A DNA stretch of 8,298 bases from Vicinamibacteria bacterium (GCA_025937075.1 JAICSD010000184.1:1-8298); one strand, 5' to 3'; positions 1 through 6,650 are shown, counted from the stretch's first letter. Translations and numbers: made by a program. Notes: generated from the letters alone by a model not told the origin.

Positions 1-746
1 ACGGCGCGTTGCGCCGCCGTGGGCATCTCGATGCCCAAGACGATCGCGGCGAGGCCGTCGGCCAGGCCATGGGCGATCACCAGCGCGACGTGATGGACGG
101 TGAACGCCACGAACGCGACCAGGCCGAGGAAGTGGAAGCTTCGGGCCGCCTGCCGCCCGCCGAACAGACGCGGGAACCACGGAAAGCGTCCGGCCAACGC
201 CGGCGCCATCGCGAGGCCCGTGAGAATCTGGAGCGGTGCGAGCACGAACACGAGCACGAAATACGTGAGCTGCTGAAGACCGTTGTAAGGATTCCCCGGA
301 GGCGGGAGCTCCAGCCGCAGGTACGTGATGCCGGATTCCCACGCGTTGGCGAACACCGCCCATGATGTCGGAACGAGGCGGTGCCATTGGTCTCCGATCG
401 CCAGCACGAGCAGATACGTCAGGCCGGTCACGACCCAGCCGAGCACGGCCGTGAAGTGCCAGAAGCGGCCCAAGCCGAGGTTGTCCTGACCGGGAAGCGC
501 CACCCACGACGTGTAAGGCTGTTTCTCGTCCTCCGCGGTCCAGCGCTGGTTTCGGAACATCCGCTTGCTCGTGAATCGGATCCACTCGCTGCCCGGGCGG
601 CAGTGATCGTTGAAGTAGAGCATCGGATGCCCGCCGAGGATTTCGATGCCGCTGCGAACCAGGAGCGTGAGAAAGACGATATTGAACGCGTGCGCAACAC
701 GAACGCCGAGTGGAAAGCCGAGCTCGAACAGCGGGGACGGCGGCAT
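1..746 (-). CDS. Cytochrome b/b6-domain (cytochrome b561-like) membrane protein, partial
   Basis: I translated this from the complement; the first 248 residues are present and the C-terminus lies beyond base 1. The start ATG at 746-744 overlaps the TGA of the upstream gene as TGATG, which indicates translational coupling. It looks like the di-haem cytochrome b subunits that pass electrons between the quinone pool and a molybdopterin or thiosulfate/hydrogenase-type partner in the membrane. Visible support: hydrophobic helices near residues 15-37, 97-118, 157-182 and 204-226. Histidines in helix contexts are candidate haem ligands: H19 (RVAH), H97 (RFWHF), H205 (SFHFLG) and H218/H219 (VHHV). 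Residues 38-95 form a long polar loop with GHPMLYFNDH, as usual in this family. Relatives are often followed by a molybdopterin-dependent oxidoreductase, which would lie outside the window. The family call is firm; the partner and substrate are unknown. Confidence 0.8.
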   Translation of the reverse strand, partial: MPPSPLFELGFPLGVRVAHAFNIVFLTLLVRSGIEILGGHPMLYFNDHCRPGSEWIRFTSKRMFRNQRWTAEDEKQPYTSWVALPGQDNLGLGRFWHFTAVLGWVVTGLTYLLVLAIGDQWHRLVPTSWAVFANAWESGITYLRLELPPPGNPYNGLQQLTYFVLVFVLAPLQILTGLAMAPALAGRFPWFPRLFGGRQAARSFHFLGLVAFVAFTVHHVALVIAHGLADGLAAIVLGIEMPTAAQRA

Positions 747-1360
747 CACGCGGTCTCCGCGCGATCGGTCAGCCACCAGCGATCGAGCACGCCGGGGCGA
801 ACCCGGATGACGTACGCGGCCAGGAGGGGACCGTACACGAGACTATACGAGGCGATTCCATTCCAGAGTTGTGTTGCGAGGTCGAGCCGGCCGGTCAATG
901 TCGGCGCGATCACCGGGAGGACCGCGAGGAAATCCACTTCCCAGACGGTGACGCCGAACAACACACCGTAGAGAAGGATCAGCCACGGCCGCGCGCTGAG
1001 CTGAAACGTGAGAGCCAGTGCTGCCAGAAAGGCCATTCCGAACACGACTGAGAGAAGCACATGGATCACGGTGCCGAGCATCATCGACGCGGCGACGGGA
1101 AATCCCGGCGACAGCGCGTCGGGACCGACCACGATGGCTGCGGCGAAATCGAACGGCAGCCAGGGGTCGTCACGCAGCGCGGCGCTGGCCAGAACTTCAA
1201 TCAGTCCGAGTGCGAGCCCTGCGAGAACTCCCGCACGCGCGCCGTGCGCGGCCAACTCCCACGCGTCGCGGCGCTCGACTGGCAACCCCGCGTGCGGCGT
1301 CGCCCATGGTCGCTCGTCCTCGCTCCTCTGGAATGTTCCTCGCGGTTCGTTGACGCTCAC
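746..1360 (-). CDS. Uncharacterised four-helix membrane protein coupled to cytochrome b
   Basis: 204 residues from a GTG start; a GAGGA sequence ends 10 bases before the GTG and is a plausible ribosome binding site. I do not recognise the family with certainty. The N-terminal 35 residues are polar and probably cytoplasmic. Four hydrophobic segments follow at about 42-62, 92-117, 126-148 and 165-186. The linker at 63-90 contains DDPWLPFDFAAAIVVG. Polar residues inside or beside the helices include H100, E141 and D143 (VWEVDFLAVLP), so an ion, proton or cofactor role is possible but not shown. Its TGA overlaps the ATG of the cytochrome b gene, so the two are very likely one operon and perhaps one complex. 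Smooth composition and a complete reading frame argue for a real gene. It could be an accessory membrane subunit or a DUF-type integral membrane protein. Confidence 0.7.
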   Translation of the reverse strand: MSVNEPRGTFQRSEDERPWATPHAGLPVERRDAWELAAHGARAGVLAGLALGLIEVLASAALRDDPWLPFDFAAAIVVGPDALSPGFPVAASMMLGTVIHVLLSVVFGMAFLAALALTFQLSARPWLILLYGVLFGVTVWEVDFLAVLPVIAPTLTGRLDLATQLWNGIASYSLVYGPLLAAYVIRVRPGVLDRWWLTDRAETA

Positions 1361-1714
1361 GATTGTCAGGTCCTCGTCGTCTCGACAAGCGCCGCCACTC
1401 TTCAGGAATCGAGCTCTCCGAACGCAAACCCACTATAGACGGAGGGAAGAAACGGAGATGTACTCTACGGGACATCTACGGCGACCTGCCGCGGGGACCC
1501 CGATTGACGCTTCCTGGCGTCAGCGTGAAGCCACGGCGTCCGCGGCTGCGCGTGCCGGCGCGAGCTGCGCTTTGATGCCGTCGCTCAGTCCTCCAATGCC
1601 GCCGCCTGCGACAAGCCCGTCGCGGCGTCCGCGTCCTGATGCTCGTGCGGTGGCGCACCGACATGAGCGAGCGGCCTGCGCGCTGTCGAGCGCGGAGACG
1701 GGGGTGTCGGCCAC
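1361..1714. other. Intergenic stretch without a convincing gene
   Basis: Open frames exist on both strands, but all are rich in Arg, Ala, Pro and Ser and match no family I can recognise. On the minus strand a TATAGT hexamer at 1432-1437 could be a -10 box for the membrane protein/cytochrome pair about 70 bases downstream, but there is no -35 match at normal spacing. On the plus strand GGAGGG (1441-1446) stands before an ATG at 1458 that opens about 105 codons of low-complexity sequence; I do not call it a gene. This stretch may be decayed coding DNA continuous with the pseudogene fragment next to it. Confidence 0.5.
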
Positions 1715-1839
1715 GCCGATGCTCAGCGCCTCGCGAACCAGTTGGCTCGAATACCCCCGGCTTCCTCGGTGAATACCCGCTTCACTTCGGCGACCGTCGT
1801 CGGACGCGCGGTCACGACGACCATCTCCGCGAGTGACCC
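1715..1839 (-). pseudogene. Remnant resembling the C-terminus of glyceraldehyde-3-phosphate dehydrogenase
   Basis: Reading the minus strand from 1839, one frame encodes GSLAEMVVVTARPTTVAEVK and then RVFTEEA. This resembles the GAPDH segment that runs from the GSLxD strand through the RPTTVEEVN helix. At a run of five G (1754-1758) another frame takes over and reads GYSSQLVREALSIG, resembling the GAPDH C-terminal helix after DNEWGYS. In an intact enzyme roughly 50-60 residues separate these two segments, so the simplest reading is an internal deletion with loss of frame. The catalytic cysteine region and the NAD-binding domain are absent; immediately upstream is a palindromic repeat. The first frame runs into a TGA at 1723-1725. 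The similarity is judged from remembered family motifs, not a search. Chance resemblance is possible for the short second segment. Confidence 0.45.
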
Positions 1840-1872
1840 GACGGCCGCCGGTCCGCCCTTCGCGGCCACGCT

Positions 1873-1920
1873 ACGGCCCTTCGATGTGCTCAGGGCCGTC
1901 CCGAGCAAAGTCGAGGGACG
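1873..1920. repeat. Imperfect palindromic intergenic repeat, possible terminator
   Basis: The two arms are GGCCCTTCGATGTGCTCAGG (1875-1894) and CCCGAGCAAAGTCGAGGG (1900-1917), joined by a short GCCGT loop. They are imperfect inverted copies: CCYGAGCA and RGGG pair, with mismatches and a register slip in the middle. This resembles the interspersed TTCGAC...CTCAGG / CCTGAG...GTCGAA palindromes found in many GC-rich genomes. When read through, these give spurious peptides such as LGTALSTSKG, as happens here on the minus strand. It sits 12 bases beyond the permease stop codon, so the hairpin could end or stabilise that transcript, but no T-run follows. Only one copy is in this window. Confidence 0.6.
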
Positions 1921-1931
1921 GCGTCCAAGCC

Positions 1932-3410
1932 TCACCCACGCCGCAGCCGACTGTGTCGGTACCCGTACACGAAGTACAAGACCAGCCCGAGCACGAGCCA
2001 GATGCCGAAGCGCTCCCACGCCTGATGCGGCAGCCCCCTCATGATGAAGATGCAGCCAGTCGCTGACAGGATTGTCACGGGCCACACGAACGGCACGCGG
2101 AACGGACGCGGGCGGTCGGGCTCCTTGTAGCGCAAGACGAGCACGCCCAAGCTGACGAGCATGAAGGCGAACAGCGTCCCGATGTTCGTCAAATCGTAGG
2201 TCTCACCCGCATCGCCGATCAGCGACCATGCGGCGACGAAGACGCCCGTCAGCAGCGTGGTCGTGGACGGAATCTTCGTGCGCGGATTCACGTGCGCCGC
2301 CCAGTGCGGGAGCAGCCCGTCGCGCGCCATCGCGAAGAAGATACGCGGCTGACCGTACTGGAAGACGAGCAGCACGGCGGACATCGAAACCGTCGCTCCG
2401 AGCGCGACGATGCCGCCGACGCGATTGAAGCCGGCGAGCTGCAGCGCGCGCGCCAGCGGATCCGCAACCGCAAGCTCCTTGTACGGCACCATCCCGGTGA
2501 GCACCGCGCCGACGATGACGTAGATCAGCGTGCAGATGGCGAGGCCGCCGAGAATCCCGATCGGCAGATTCCGCTGCGGGTCTTTCGTTTCTTCGGCCGC
2601 CGTCGAGATCGCGTCGAAGCCGATGTAGGCGAAGAACACGATCGCGGCGCCCTGATGAATCCCGGTGAAGCCGTTCGGGGCGAACGGATGGTAGTTCTCC
2701 GGATGGAGGTGCGTGGCGCCCACCGCAACGAAGAGCCCGAGCGCCGCGAGCTTGATGACCACCATGATGTTGTTGGCCGTCGAGCTCTCTTTCGCGCCCT
2801 GGAGCAGCAGCCACGTGATCGCCATCACGATCGCGAACGCGGGCACGTGGACGACGATGGGAATCGGGCCGAGATGCGGCGCCGTCTGCAGCAGCCCGTG
2901 AACCGCAGGATCGGCGCTGAGAAGCGCGGTGCGATAGCCGGTCGTCAGCCACACCGGCAGCGAGATGCCGAGTCCCCTGATGAGCGTGTTGAAGTAATCG
3001 CCCCAGGAGATCGCGACGGCAACGTTGCCGACCGCGTACTCGAGGATGAGATCCCAGCCGATGATCCATGCGACGAACTCGCCGAGCGTCGCGTACGAGT
3101 ACGCGTACGCGCTTCCCGCCTGCGGGATCATCGCCGCAAGCTCCGCGTAACAGAGTCCGGCGAGCGCGCAGGCGACGCCGAGCAGCACGAACGACAGCAC
3201 GAGCGCGGGACCTGCGCCCTGACGAATCACCTCGCCGTGCGGTCCGATCTGTCCTGCGGCCGCCGTCCCGATCGCCCCGAAGATGCCGGCGCCGATGACC
3301 GCGCCGATCGCGAGCATGACGAGATCGCCCGCACCCAGCACGCGCTCGAGCGAGCGATCGCCGTCCGCGAGCAGCTCCGCGATCGGCTTGCGGCGAAACA
3401 GTTGCTGCAT
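1932..3410 (-). CDS. APC-superfamily amino acid permease (cationic amino acid transporter type)
   Basis: 492 residues from ATG 3410-3408, a usual length for this family. It should be an inner-membrane secondary transporter importing amino acids, probably with protons. Helix 1 carries GAVIGAGIF (36-44), the backbone-binding G-x-G motif of APC carriers. Residues 87-106 contain CYAELAAMIPQAGSAYAYSY, typical of helix 3. The helix 6 signature FFAYIGFD is at 259-266, followed by the conserved loop AEETKDPQRNLP (272-283). About 12 hydrophobic segments are visible, the last at about 467-483, ending in a basic tail. The same frame extends upstream to a TTG at 3455, but that adds a polar basic leader and overlaps the upstream stop, so I chose the ATG. 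A TATACT hexamer lies 11 bases before the ATG. Substrate specificity cannot be read from the sequence. It is 37 bases behind the propeller gene. Confidence 0.93.
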   Translation of the reverse strand: MQQLFRRKPIAELLADGDRSLERVLGAGDLVMLAIGAVIGAGIFGAIGTAAAGQIGPHGEVIRQGAGPALVLSFVLLGVACALAGLCYAELAAMIPQAGSAYAYSYATLGEFVAWIIGWDLILEYAVGNVAVAISWGDYFNTLIRGLGISLPVWLTTGYRTALLSADPAVHGLLQTAPHLGPIPIVVHVPAFAIVMAITWLLLQGAKESSTANNIMVVIKLAALGLFVAVGATHLHPENYHPFAPNGFTGIHQGAAIVFFAYIGFDAISTAAEETKDPQRNLPIGILGGLAICTLIYVIVGAVLTGMVPYKELAVADPLARALQLAGFNRVGGIVALGATVSMSAVLLVFQYGQPRIFFAMARDGLLPHWAAHVNPRTKIPSTTTLLTGVFVAAWSLIGDAGETYDLTNIGTLFAFMLVSLGVLVLRYKEPDRPRPFRVPFVWPVTILSATGCIFIMRGLPHQAWERFGIWLVLGLVLYFVYGYRHSRLRRG

Positions 3411-3421
3411 GTGTGGACAGG

Positions 3422-3427
3422 AGTATA
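3422..3427 (-). promoter_or_regulatory. Possible -10 element of the permease gene
   Basis: TATACT on the minus strand (5 of 6 to TATAAT) lies in the gap between the propeller gene and the permease. Eleven bases separate it from the ATG at 3410, so transcription would begin within a few bases of the start codon. No acceptable -35 hexamer is found at 16-18 bases, and there is no Shine-Dalgarno sequence in the gap. Both facts fit a leaderless start, but a chance match is possible. Confidence 0.35.
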
Positions 3428-3447
3428 GGGTGTGATGGCGCCGCCGG

Positions 3448-4479
3448 CTAGGCAACGGGGAGAACGCCGCGCAGGTTCACGTTCAGTCGGTACACCGTTT
3501 CGGCGGACGCGACCGCGAGGCCGCCGTGCGGATCGAACGCCACGCCAATCAGCTCTCCGCCAGCGAGCACGAGGTCGGGATCATCCGGCGCATCGAGCCG
3601 CACGCGATACAGTCCGCTGCTGCCGGCAAGCGCGTCGACGACGTACAGGTGGCCGGCGGCGTCGAATACGAGCCCCTGCGGACGACCGAATCCGCCGCAG
3701 CAGATCGACACGCCGCCGTGCGGATCGATGCGGTACACCGAATCGTGCGTCGCGAGCGTCGGCGCGGCGACATAGAGGCAGTCGTCTGGGCCGTACGCGA
3801 GGTGGAATGCCGCCACGCTCGGCGGCAGCGTCGCGAACGCGCGGCCGCGGCCGTCCTTTTCGATCCGCAGCACCGTCCCGGATCGATCGCCGACGAACAG
3901 CGTGCCGTCTGACCCAAAGGCCAATCCGCACGCCACACCCAGATCGCTCGCAAACAGCGTCGCCTGGCCATCGGGCTCCACGCGATACACGCTGCCGTCG
4001 AAGCGGCTGGACACGTACAGCCGGCCGTCCGCATCGAACGCGAGCGAGGTCGGATTCGGCACGCCCGTCACAAACGGTTCGCGTGTCCCATCGGGGCGCA
4101 CGACGAAGATCGAAACGGGGACCTGCTGGCCGCGCGATCCGCTGAACGTGACGTAGAGGTTTCCCAGACGGTCGAACGCAGGGCTGTCGACCTGATGGAC
4201 GCCGGTGACGAACGGCACGCCGATGTCGATGTACGCCGTCTCGCCAGGCAGCTCGTCGACGCGAATGGCGGTGGACCCGCCATCGAGGCCGGAAGGAATG
4301 ATGAGGGTCAGAGCCGTCGGCGACGCCTGCGCGAGCCGCGCGGCCTGCGGCCCGATCCGGACGGTCGGGAGATTGGGATCGACGGGAAAGCCGGTCCCTT
4401 CGACGAGGACGCGCCCTCGCTCGATTCCCCACAGCGGACGGACGGCCGTAATGCGGCCGGGGCTGAGGAACGCGGACAT
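3448..4479 (-). CDS. IPT/TIG plus NHL/SMP-30-like beta-propeller protein
   Basis: 343 residues. Residues about 8-85 look like an IPT/TIG immunoglobulin-like domain (ITAVRPLWGIERGRVLVEGTG, ending around ALTLIIP and AIRVDELPG). Residues about 93-338 are repeated propeller blades of the form LAFDADGRLYVSSRFDGSVY, recurring as LAFGSDGTLFVGDRSGTVLR, LAYGPDDCLYVAA, LVFDAAGHLYVVDALAG and VAFDPHGGLAVASAETVYRL. Propellers of this kind include gluconolactonase/SMP-30 relatives and NHL-repeat binding proteins, so the protein could be an enzyme or a scaffold. No signal peptide or lipobox is visible at the N-terminus (MSAFLSPGRITAVRP), which suggests a cytoplasmic location unless export uses another route. 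It starts 29 bases after the HNH gene ends and is followed 37 bases later by the permease, so co-transcription is likely. The start has no strong ribosome binding site. The fold is secure; the function is unknown. Confidence 0.82.
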   Translation of the reverse strand: MSAFLSPGRITAVRPLWGIERGRVLVEGTGFPVDPNLPTVRIGPQAARLAQASPTALTLIIPSGLDGGSTAIRVDELPGETAYIDIGVPFVTGVHQVDSPAFDRLGNLYVTFSGSRGQQVPVSIFVVRPDGTREPFVTGVPNPTSLAFDADGRLYVSSRFDGSVYRVEPDGQATLFASDLGVACGLAFGSDGTLFVGDRSGTVLRIEKDGRGRAFATLPPSVAAFHLAYGPDDCLYVAAPTLATHDSVYRIDPHGGVSICCGGFGRPQGLVFDAAGHLYVVDALAGSSGLYRVRLDAPDDPDLVLAGGELIGVAFDPHGGLAVASAETVYRLNVNLRGVLPVA

Positions 4480-4508
4480 GTAGACGACCGTCGGCCCCGA
4501 TCCGTGCG

Positions 4509-5045
4509 TCAGCTCTCGTCGAGCTCCACGTTCCAGTAGAAGTAATCGCGCCAGGTCTCCGGCGCGTTGCGAAGGCCAATCGTAATCCGGATCGCGGGCG
4601 CCTTGTCGGGCCGCCGCGGCGTGCGAATGAGGTGCATGCGCGCCTGGTCGGGCGTCCGGCCCCCCTTGCGGCGGTTGCAGGGGATGCAGCAGGTGACGAT
4701 GTTTTCCCAGTCCTTTCGGCCGCCCTGGGCGACCGGCACCACATGATCGAAGGTGAGGTCCTCCTTCGGGAGCTTCTCCCCGCAGTACTGACAGGAGTAA
4801 TCGTCGCGCGCGTAGATGTTCGCCCGCGAAAACGGCACGTAATCAATCTGCCGCTTGATTTTGATGTAGCGAAGCAGTCGAATGACGGACGGCAGTTTGA
4901 AGCTGAAGGAGACCGACCGGACCTCCCGGTGGTCGTACGTGGAGATAACCTCGACCTTCCCCTGGCACCAGAGCGTCACAGCCTTCTGCCAGTGGACGAC
5001 CTTCAGCGGCTCGTACGTGGCGTTGAGCAGGAGCGTTTGCTCCAT
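4509..5045 (-). CDS. HNH endonuclease
   Basis: 178 residues. The nuclease domain occupies roughly residues 75-135: zinc-knuckle cysteines C85 and C88 (SCQYCG), the catalytic His in FDHVVPVAQGG (H101), N115 in DWENIV, and the second cysteine pair C120/C123 followed by N124 and K127 (CIPCNRRKGG). All expected HNH residues are intact. The N-terminal 70 residues (LLLNATYEPLKVVHWQKAV onward) are the conserved leader of the common stand-alone chromosomal HNH family rather than a DNA-recognition domain I can name. There is no methyltransferase, intron or intein nearby, so it is an orphan, not a recognisable restriction system. It would nick or cut DNA in the cytoplasm using a metal ion; the target is unknown. 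A TTGACA/CACAAT promoter ends 11 bases before the ATG. The divergent neighbour is the NlpC/P60 lipoprotein gene; downstream is the propeller gene. Confidence 0.93.
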   Translation of the reverse strand: MEQTLLLNATYEPLKVVHWQKAVTLWCQGKVEVISTYDHREVRSVSFSFKLPSVIRLLRYIKIKRQIDYVPFSRANIYARDDYSCQYCGEKLPKEDLTFDHVVPVAQGGRKDWENIVTCCIPCNRRKGGRTPDQARMHLIRTPRRPDKAPAIRITIGLRNAPETWRDYFYWNVELDES

Positions 5046-5056
5046 AAGCCTGAGTC

Positions 5057-5086
5057 ATTGTGCCCGAGAGTGTCCCGAAGTGTCAA
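5057..5086 (-). promoter_or_regulatory. Promoter of the HNH endonuclease gene
   Basis: On the minus strand a perfect -35 TTGACA (5081-5086) is followed after 18 bases by CACAAT (5057-5062, 4 of 6 to TATAAT). The -10 ends 11 bases before the ATG at 5045, so the transcript would have almost no leader. It lies in the 127-base gap shared with the divergent NlpC/P60 gene, for which I could not identify a clear promoter. Confidence 0.5.
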
Positions 5087-5172
5087 GGATCCGGTGTCGT
5101 AACAGGCATGTTTCCAGCAGTTTAGGCGGTTCCGTGTCACGAGGGCTGCCGGCCGTGCCGATAGGCACTCGC

Positions 5173-5709
5173 ATGGTGCCGCTCCGGGTCGCTGTCCTGT
5201 TGCTGCTCACCGCCGCACTCGCAGGTTGCGCATCCACCGGGGCCACGCCCGCCCCCTTTCCGCGCCCGGGCGTCTCCGGGCGCGCCCCGGCGCCAGCCGC
5301 TCCCGACGCGCCAGGCGCCGTCGGTACGTCCGGCTATGTCGTCACGGGAACAGCACTTGGCCTGCGCGGAACGCGCTATCGCGACGGAGGCGGCGACCCC
5401 TCCGGATTCGATTGCAGCGGATTCGTCTGGTACGTCTTCGGCCAGCACGGCATCGCGCTGCCGCGGACCGTCAGCGAACAGTATCAGGCGGGAATCGCGG
5501 TTTCGGTCGATCGCCTGGAACCAGGCGACCTCGTGTTCTTCTCGACCGTCAAGCCCGGCGCGTCTCACGTCGGCATCGCGCTTGGCGGCGACGAGTTCGT
5601 CCACGCGCCGAGCGGACACGGTGAGGTCCGGGTCGAGCGTCTCAGCTCGTCCTATTGGTCTTCGCGCGTCGTCGGCGCGCGGCGGGTTCTTCAAGGGACG
5701 CGGCCCTGA
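5173..5709 (+). CDS. NlpC/P60-family lipoprotein, putative peptidoglycan endopeptidase
   Basis: 178 residues. The frame stays open far upstream, but only the ATG at 5173 gives a proper lipoprotein signal: basic residue R5, a hydrophobic core VAVLLLLTAALA and the lipobox LAGC with the lipidated cysteine at C19. An AGG at 5163-5165 lies 7 bases before it. Residues 20-52 are a Pro/Ala-rich linker. The NlpC/P60 domain spans about 53-174 with the catalytic cysteine in DCSGFV (C81), H132 in SHVGIAL and the polar third position H144 in FVHAP; LEPGDLVFF (115-123) is the conserved turn. These enzymes cut stem peptides of peptidoglycan, here at the envelope surface of a membrane after lipidation. It is the only plus-strand gene, divergent from the HNH gene and convergent with the metallopeptidase gene. 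Substrate bond not determined. Confidence 0.93.
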   Translation: MVPLRVAVLLLLTAALAGCASTGATPAPFPRPGVSGRAPAPAAPDAPGAVGTSGYVVTGTALGLRGTRYRDGGGDPSGFDCSGFVWYVFGQHGIALPRTVSEQYQAGIAVSVDRLEPGDLVFFSTVKPGASHVGIALGGDEFVHAPSGHGEVRVERLSSSYWSSRVVGARRVLQGTRP

Positions 5710-5719
5710 AAGGACGGGG

Positions 5720-5736
5720 GCCGCCATTCAGGCGGC
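5720..5736. terminator. Convergent-gene hairpin, likely bidirectional transcript end
   Basis: GCCGCC (5720-5725) and GGCGGC (5731-5736) form a perfect 6-bp GC stem with a five-base loop ATTCA. It follows the NlpC/P60 stop by 10 bases, and the loop contains the TGA stop of the opposing metallopeptidase gene (5728-5730). No T-run follows in either direction, so it is not a classical intrinsic terminator. GGCGGCT (5731-5737) can alternatively pair with AGCCGCC (5759-5765). Confidence 0.45.
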
Positions 5737-6537
5737 TCTGTGCTGACCCTTCCGCGTCAGCCGCCGCGCGCTGCTGTCCGTGAACTGGCGGATGTGCAGG
5801 TCGTCCTCGGTGTACAGCGACGGCTGCGACAGCGGTTTCAATGGCTCGAGCTTGATGGCCGTATCAACGGGCAGCGTCGTGCAGACTTCCATGTAGCGCT
5901 GCGGGAACGACGGAAAATTCCTGAACGTCGTCGCAACCACGCCGCCGAAGCGTCCCTCGAGCGCCGCGAAATCCCACTGGAGAAATTCGACGATCGCGGG
6001 GTTTGGATTCGAGGAGAGGTACGACTTCACGATCGCGGCGACTTCACGGTAGAAGTCGGGGCCGTGCAGGCGCGACCGCGATCCGGTGGCGTTCGCGACC
6101 TGGCGGATCCCCGTCGCCTCCGGATCGATGTGATAGAGCTCGTGGACGATCGTGTCGAGCTTCGCGACCCACGGGTCGACGTCCCCGTACAGCTCGCGCT
6201 TCCATGAACGCCCGAGCGACTGCTCGCAGAAGCGCGGCAGCACGAACGAGATCAGGTACTTGATCTGCGTCGTCCCGACGCGCACGACCGGTGTTTTCGT
6301 GACGAACCATTCGGATCGGCGCGTCAGTTCCCCCGTCTTACGGTCGCGCCAGAAGTAGTAGCCGGGCTCGCTCTCGGGCAGCGTCAGGCAGTGGCAGGTG
6401 GCGAAGGCGCCCTCGGCGTCGGTGCGGCCGAAGCGGCCGAACACGAGCACTTCCTTCAGATCGATGAACGACAGCTCGCGTGTTCGGGAGACAACGTCCT
6501 GCATCAGCAGCGCGATGCGCTCTGTGTAATTGATCAT
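5728..6537 (-). CDS. Predicted zinc metallopeptidase (putative phage metallopeptidase-type domain)
   Basis: 269 residues from ATG 6537; a GTG two codons earlier (6543) is an alternative start. Numbered from that GTG, the active site is HELYH at 134-138 (DTIVHELYHIDPEATG), with E135 as the general base and H160 in SRLHGPDFY as the likely third zinc ligand. The arrangement HExxH, then a G-x-R stretch, then a further His before F/Y-x-x-V resembles the putative phage-metallopeptidase domain found in phages and bacterial chromosomes, and more distantly SprT-like proteases. Residues 26-110 precede it with a conserved-looking LVFGRFGR and a C50-H-C52 pair. No signal peptide or transmembrane helix, so probably cytoplasmic. 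No phage genes surround it. It has its own promoter and a structured leader, and converges with the NlpC/P60 gene. Substrate and role unknown. Confidence 0.75.
   Translation of the reverse strand: MINYTERIALLMQDVVSRTRELSFIDLKEVLVFGRFGRTDAEGAFATCHCLTLPESEPGYYFWRDRKTGELTRRSEWFVTKTPVVRVGTTQIKYLISFVLPRFCEQSLGRSWKRELYGDVDPWVAKLDTIVHELYHIDPEATGIRQVANATGSRSRLHGPDFYREVAAIVKSYLSSNPNPAIVEFLQWDFAALEGRFGGVVATTFRNFPSFPQRYMEVCTTLPVDTAIKLEPLKPLSQPSLYTEDDLHIRQFTDSSARRLTRKGQHRAA
5742..5761. other. Second small hairpin inside the metallopeptidase 3' end
   Basis: GCTGAC (5742-5747) pairs with GTCAGC (5756-5761) around an eight-base loop. It follows the first convergent hairpin by five bases and lies in the codons for the basic C-terminal tail of the metallopeptidase. 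On the plus strand it could contribute to ending the NlpC/P60 transcript. Confidence 0.3.
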
Positions 6538-6546
6538 GGACACACA

Positions 6547-6571
6547 CCGGATCGGAGCGAGGCTCCGCCGG
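6547..6571 (-). promoter_or_regulatory. Leader hairpin next to the metallopeptidase start
   Basis: CGGAGC (6553-6558), a three-base GAG loop and GCTCCG (6562-6567) form a perfect stem. It is extended by CCGG (6547-6550) pairing with CCGG (6568-6571) across a two-base AT bulge. In the transcript the hairpin ends 3 bases before the GTG and 9 before the ATG, where a ribosome would bind. The only GGAG in the leader lies inside the stem. It could limit translation, or be a protein-binding site on DNA. Confidence 0.45.
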
Positions 6572-6620
6572 GTCCCGTTCAGACGTGCCGCTTGTCGCTT
6601 GGGAGCAGAGGACGATGGCG

Positions 6621-6650
6621 AATATACGGATATGCGCCGAGTGGTGTCAA
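6621..6650 (-). promoter_or_regulatory. Promoter of the metallopeptidase gene
   Basis: Minus-strand TTGACA (6645-6650, perfect -35), an 18-base spacer, and TATATT (6621-6626, 5 of 6 to the -10 consensus). It is placed directly after the mtgA stop codon (6661-6663), giving a leader of about 75 bases before the ATG at 6537. This is the best-matching promoter in the window and shows that the metallopeptidase can be expressed independently of mtgA. Confidence 0.65.

Noticed and set aside
1565..1612. Minus-strand peptide VAGGGIGGLSDGIKAQ resembling a FAD-binding GxGxxG start
   Set aside because: It is a single short motif with no following Rossmann strand or other flavoprotein motifs before the stop; chance in GC-rich DNA is likely.
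1458..1772. Plus-strand frame of about 105 codons from an ATG preceded by GGAGGG
   Set aside because: Its product is low-complexity Ala/Arg/Pro/Ser sequence, matches nothing, and runs antisense through the GAPDH-like remnant.
2292..3428. Long plus-strand open frame (378 codons)
   Set aside because: It is antisense to the permease, rich in Arg, Asp and Glu with no family features; a GC-rich shadow.
3411..3455. TTG start extending the permease by 15 residues
   Set aside because: The extension is basic and polar (SRRRHH), overlaps the stop of the propeller gene, and lacks family resemblance; the ATG at 3410 fits better.
4882..5172. In-frame upstream extension of the NlpC/P60 gene
   Set aside because: It is antisense to the HNH gene and would bury the lipoprotein signal peptide in the middle of the protein.
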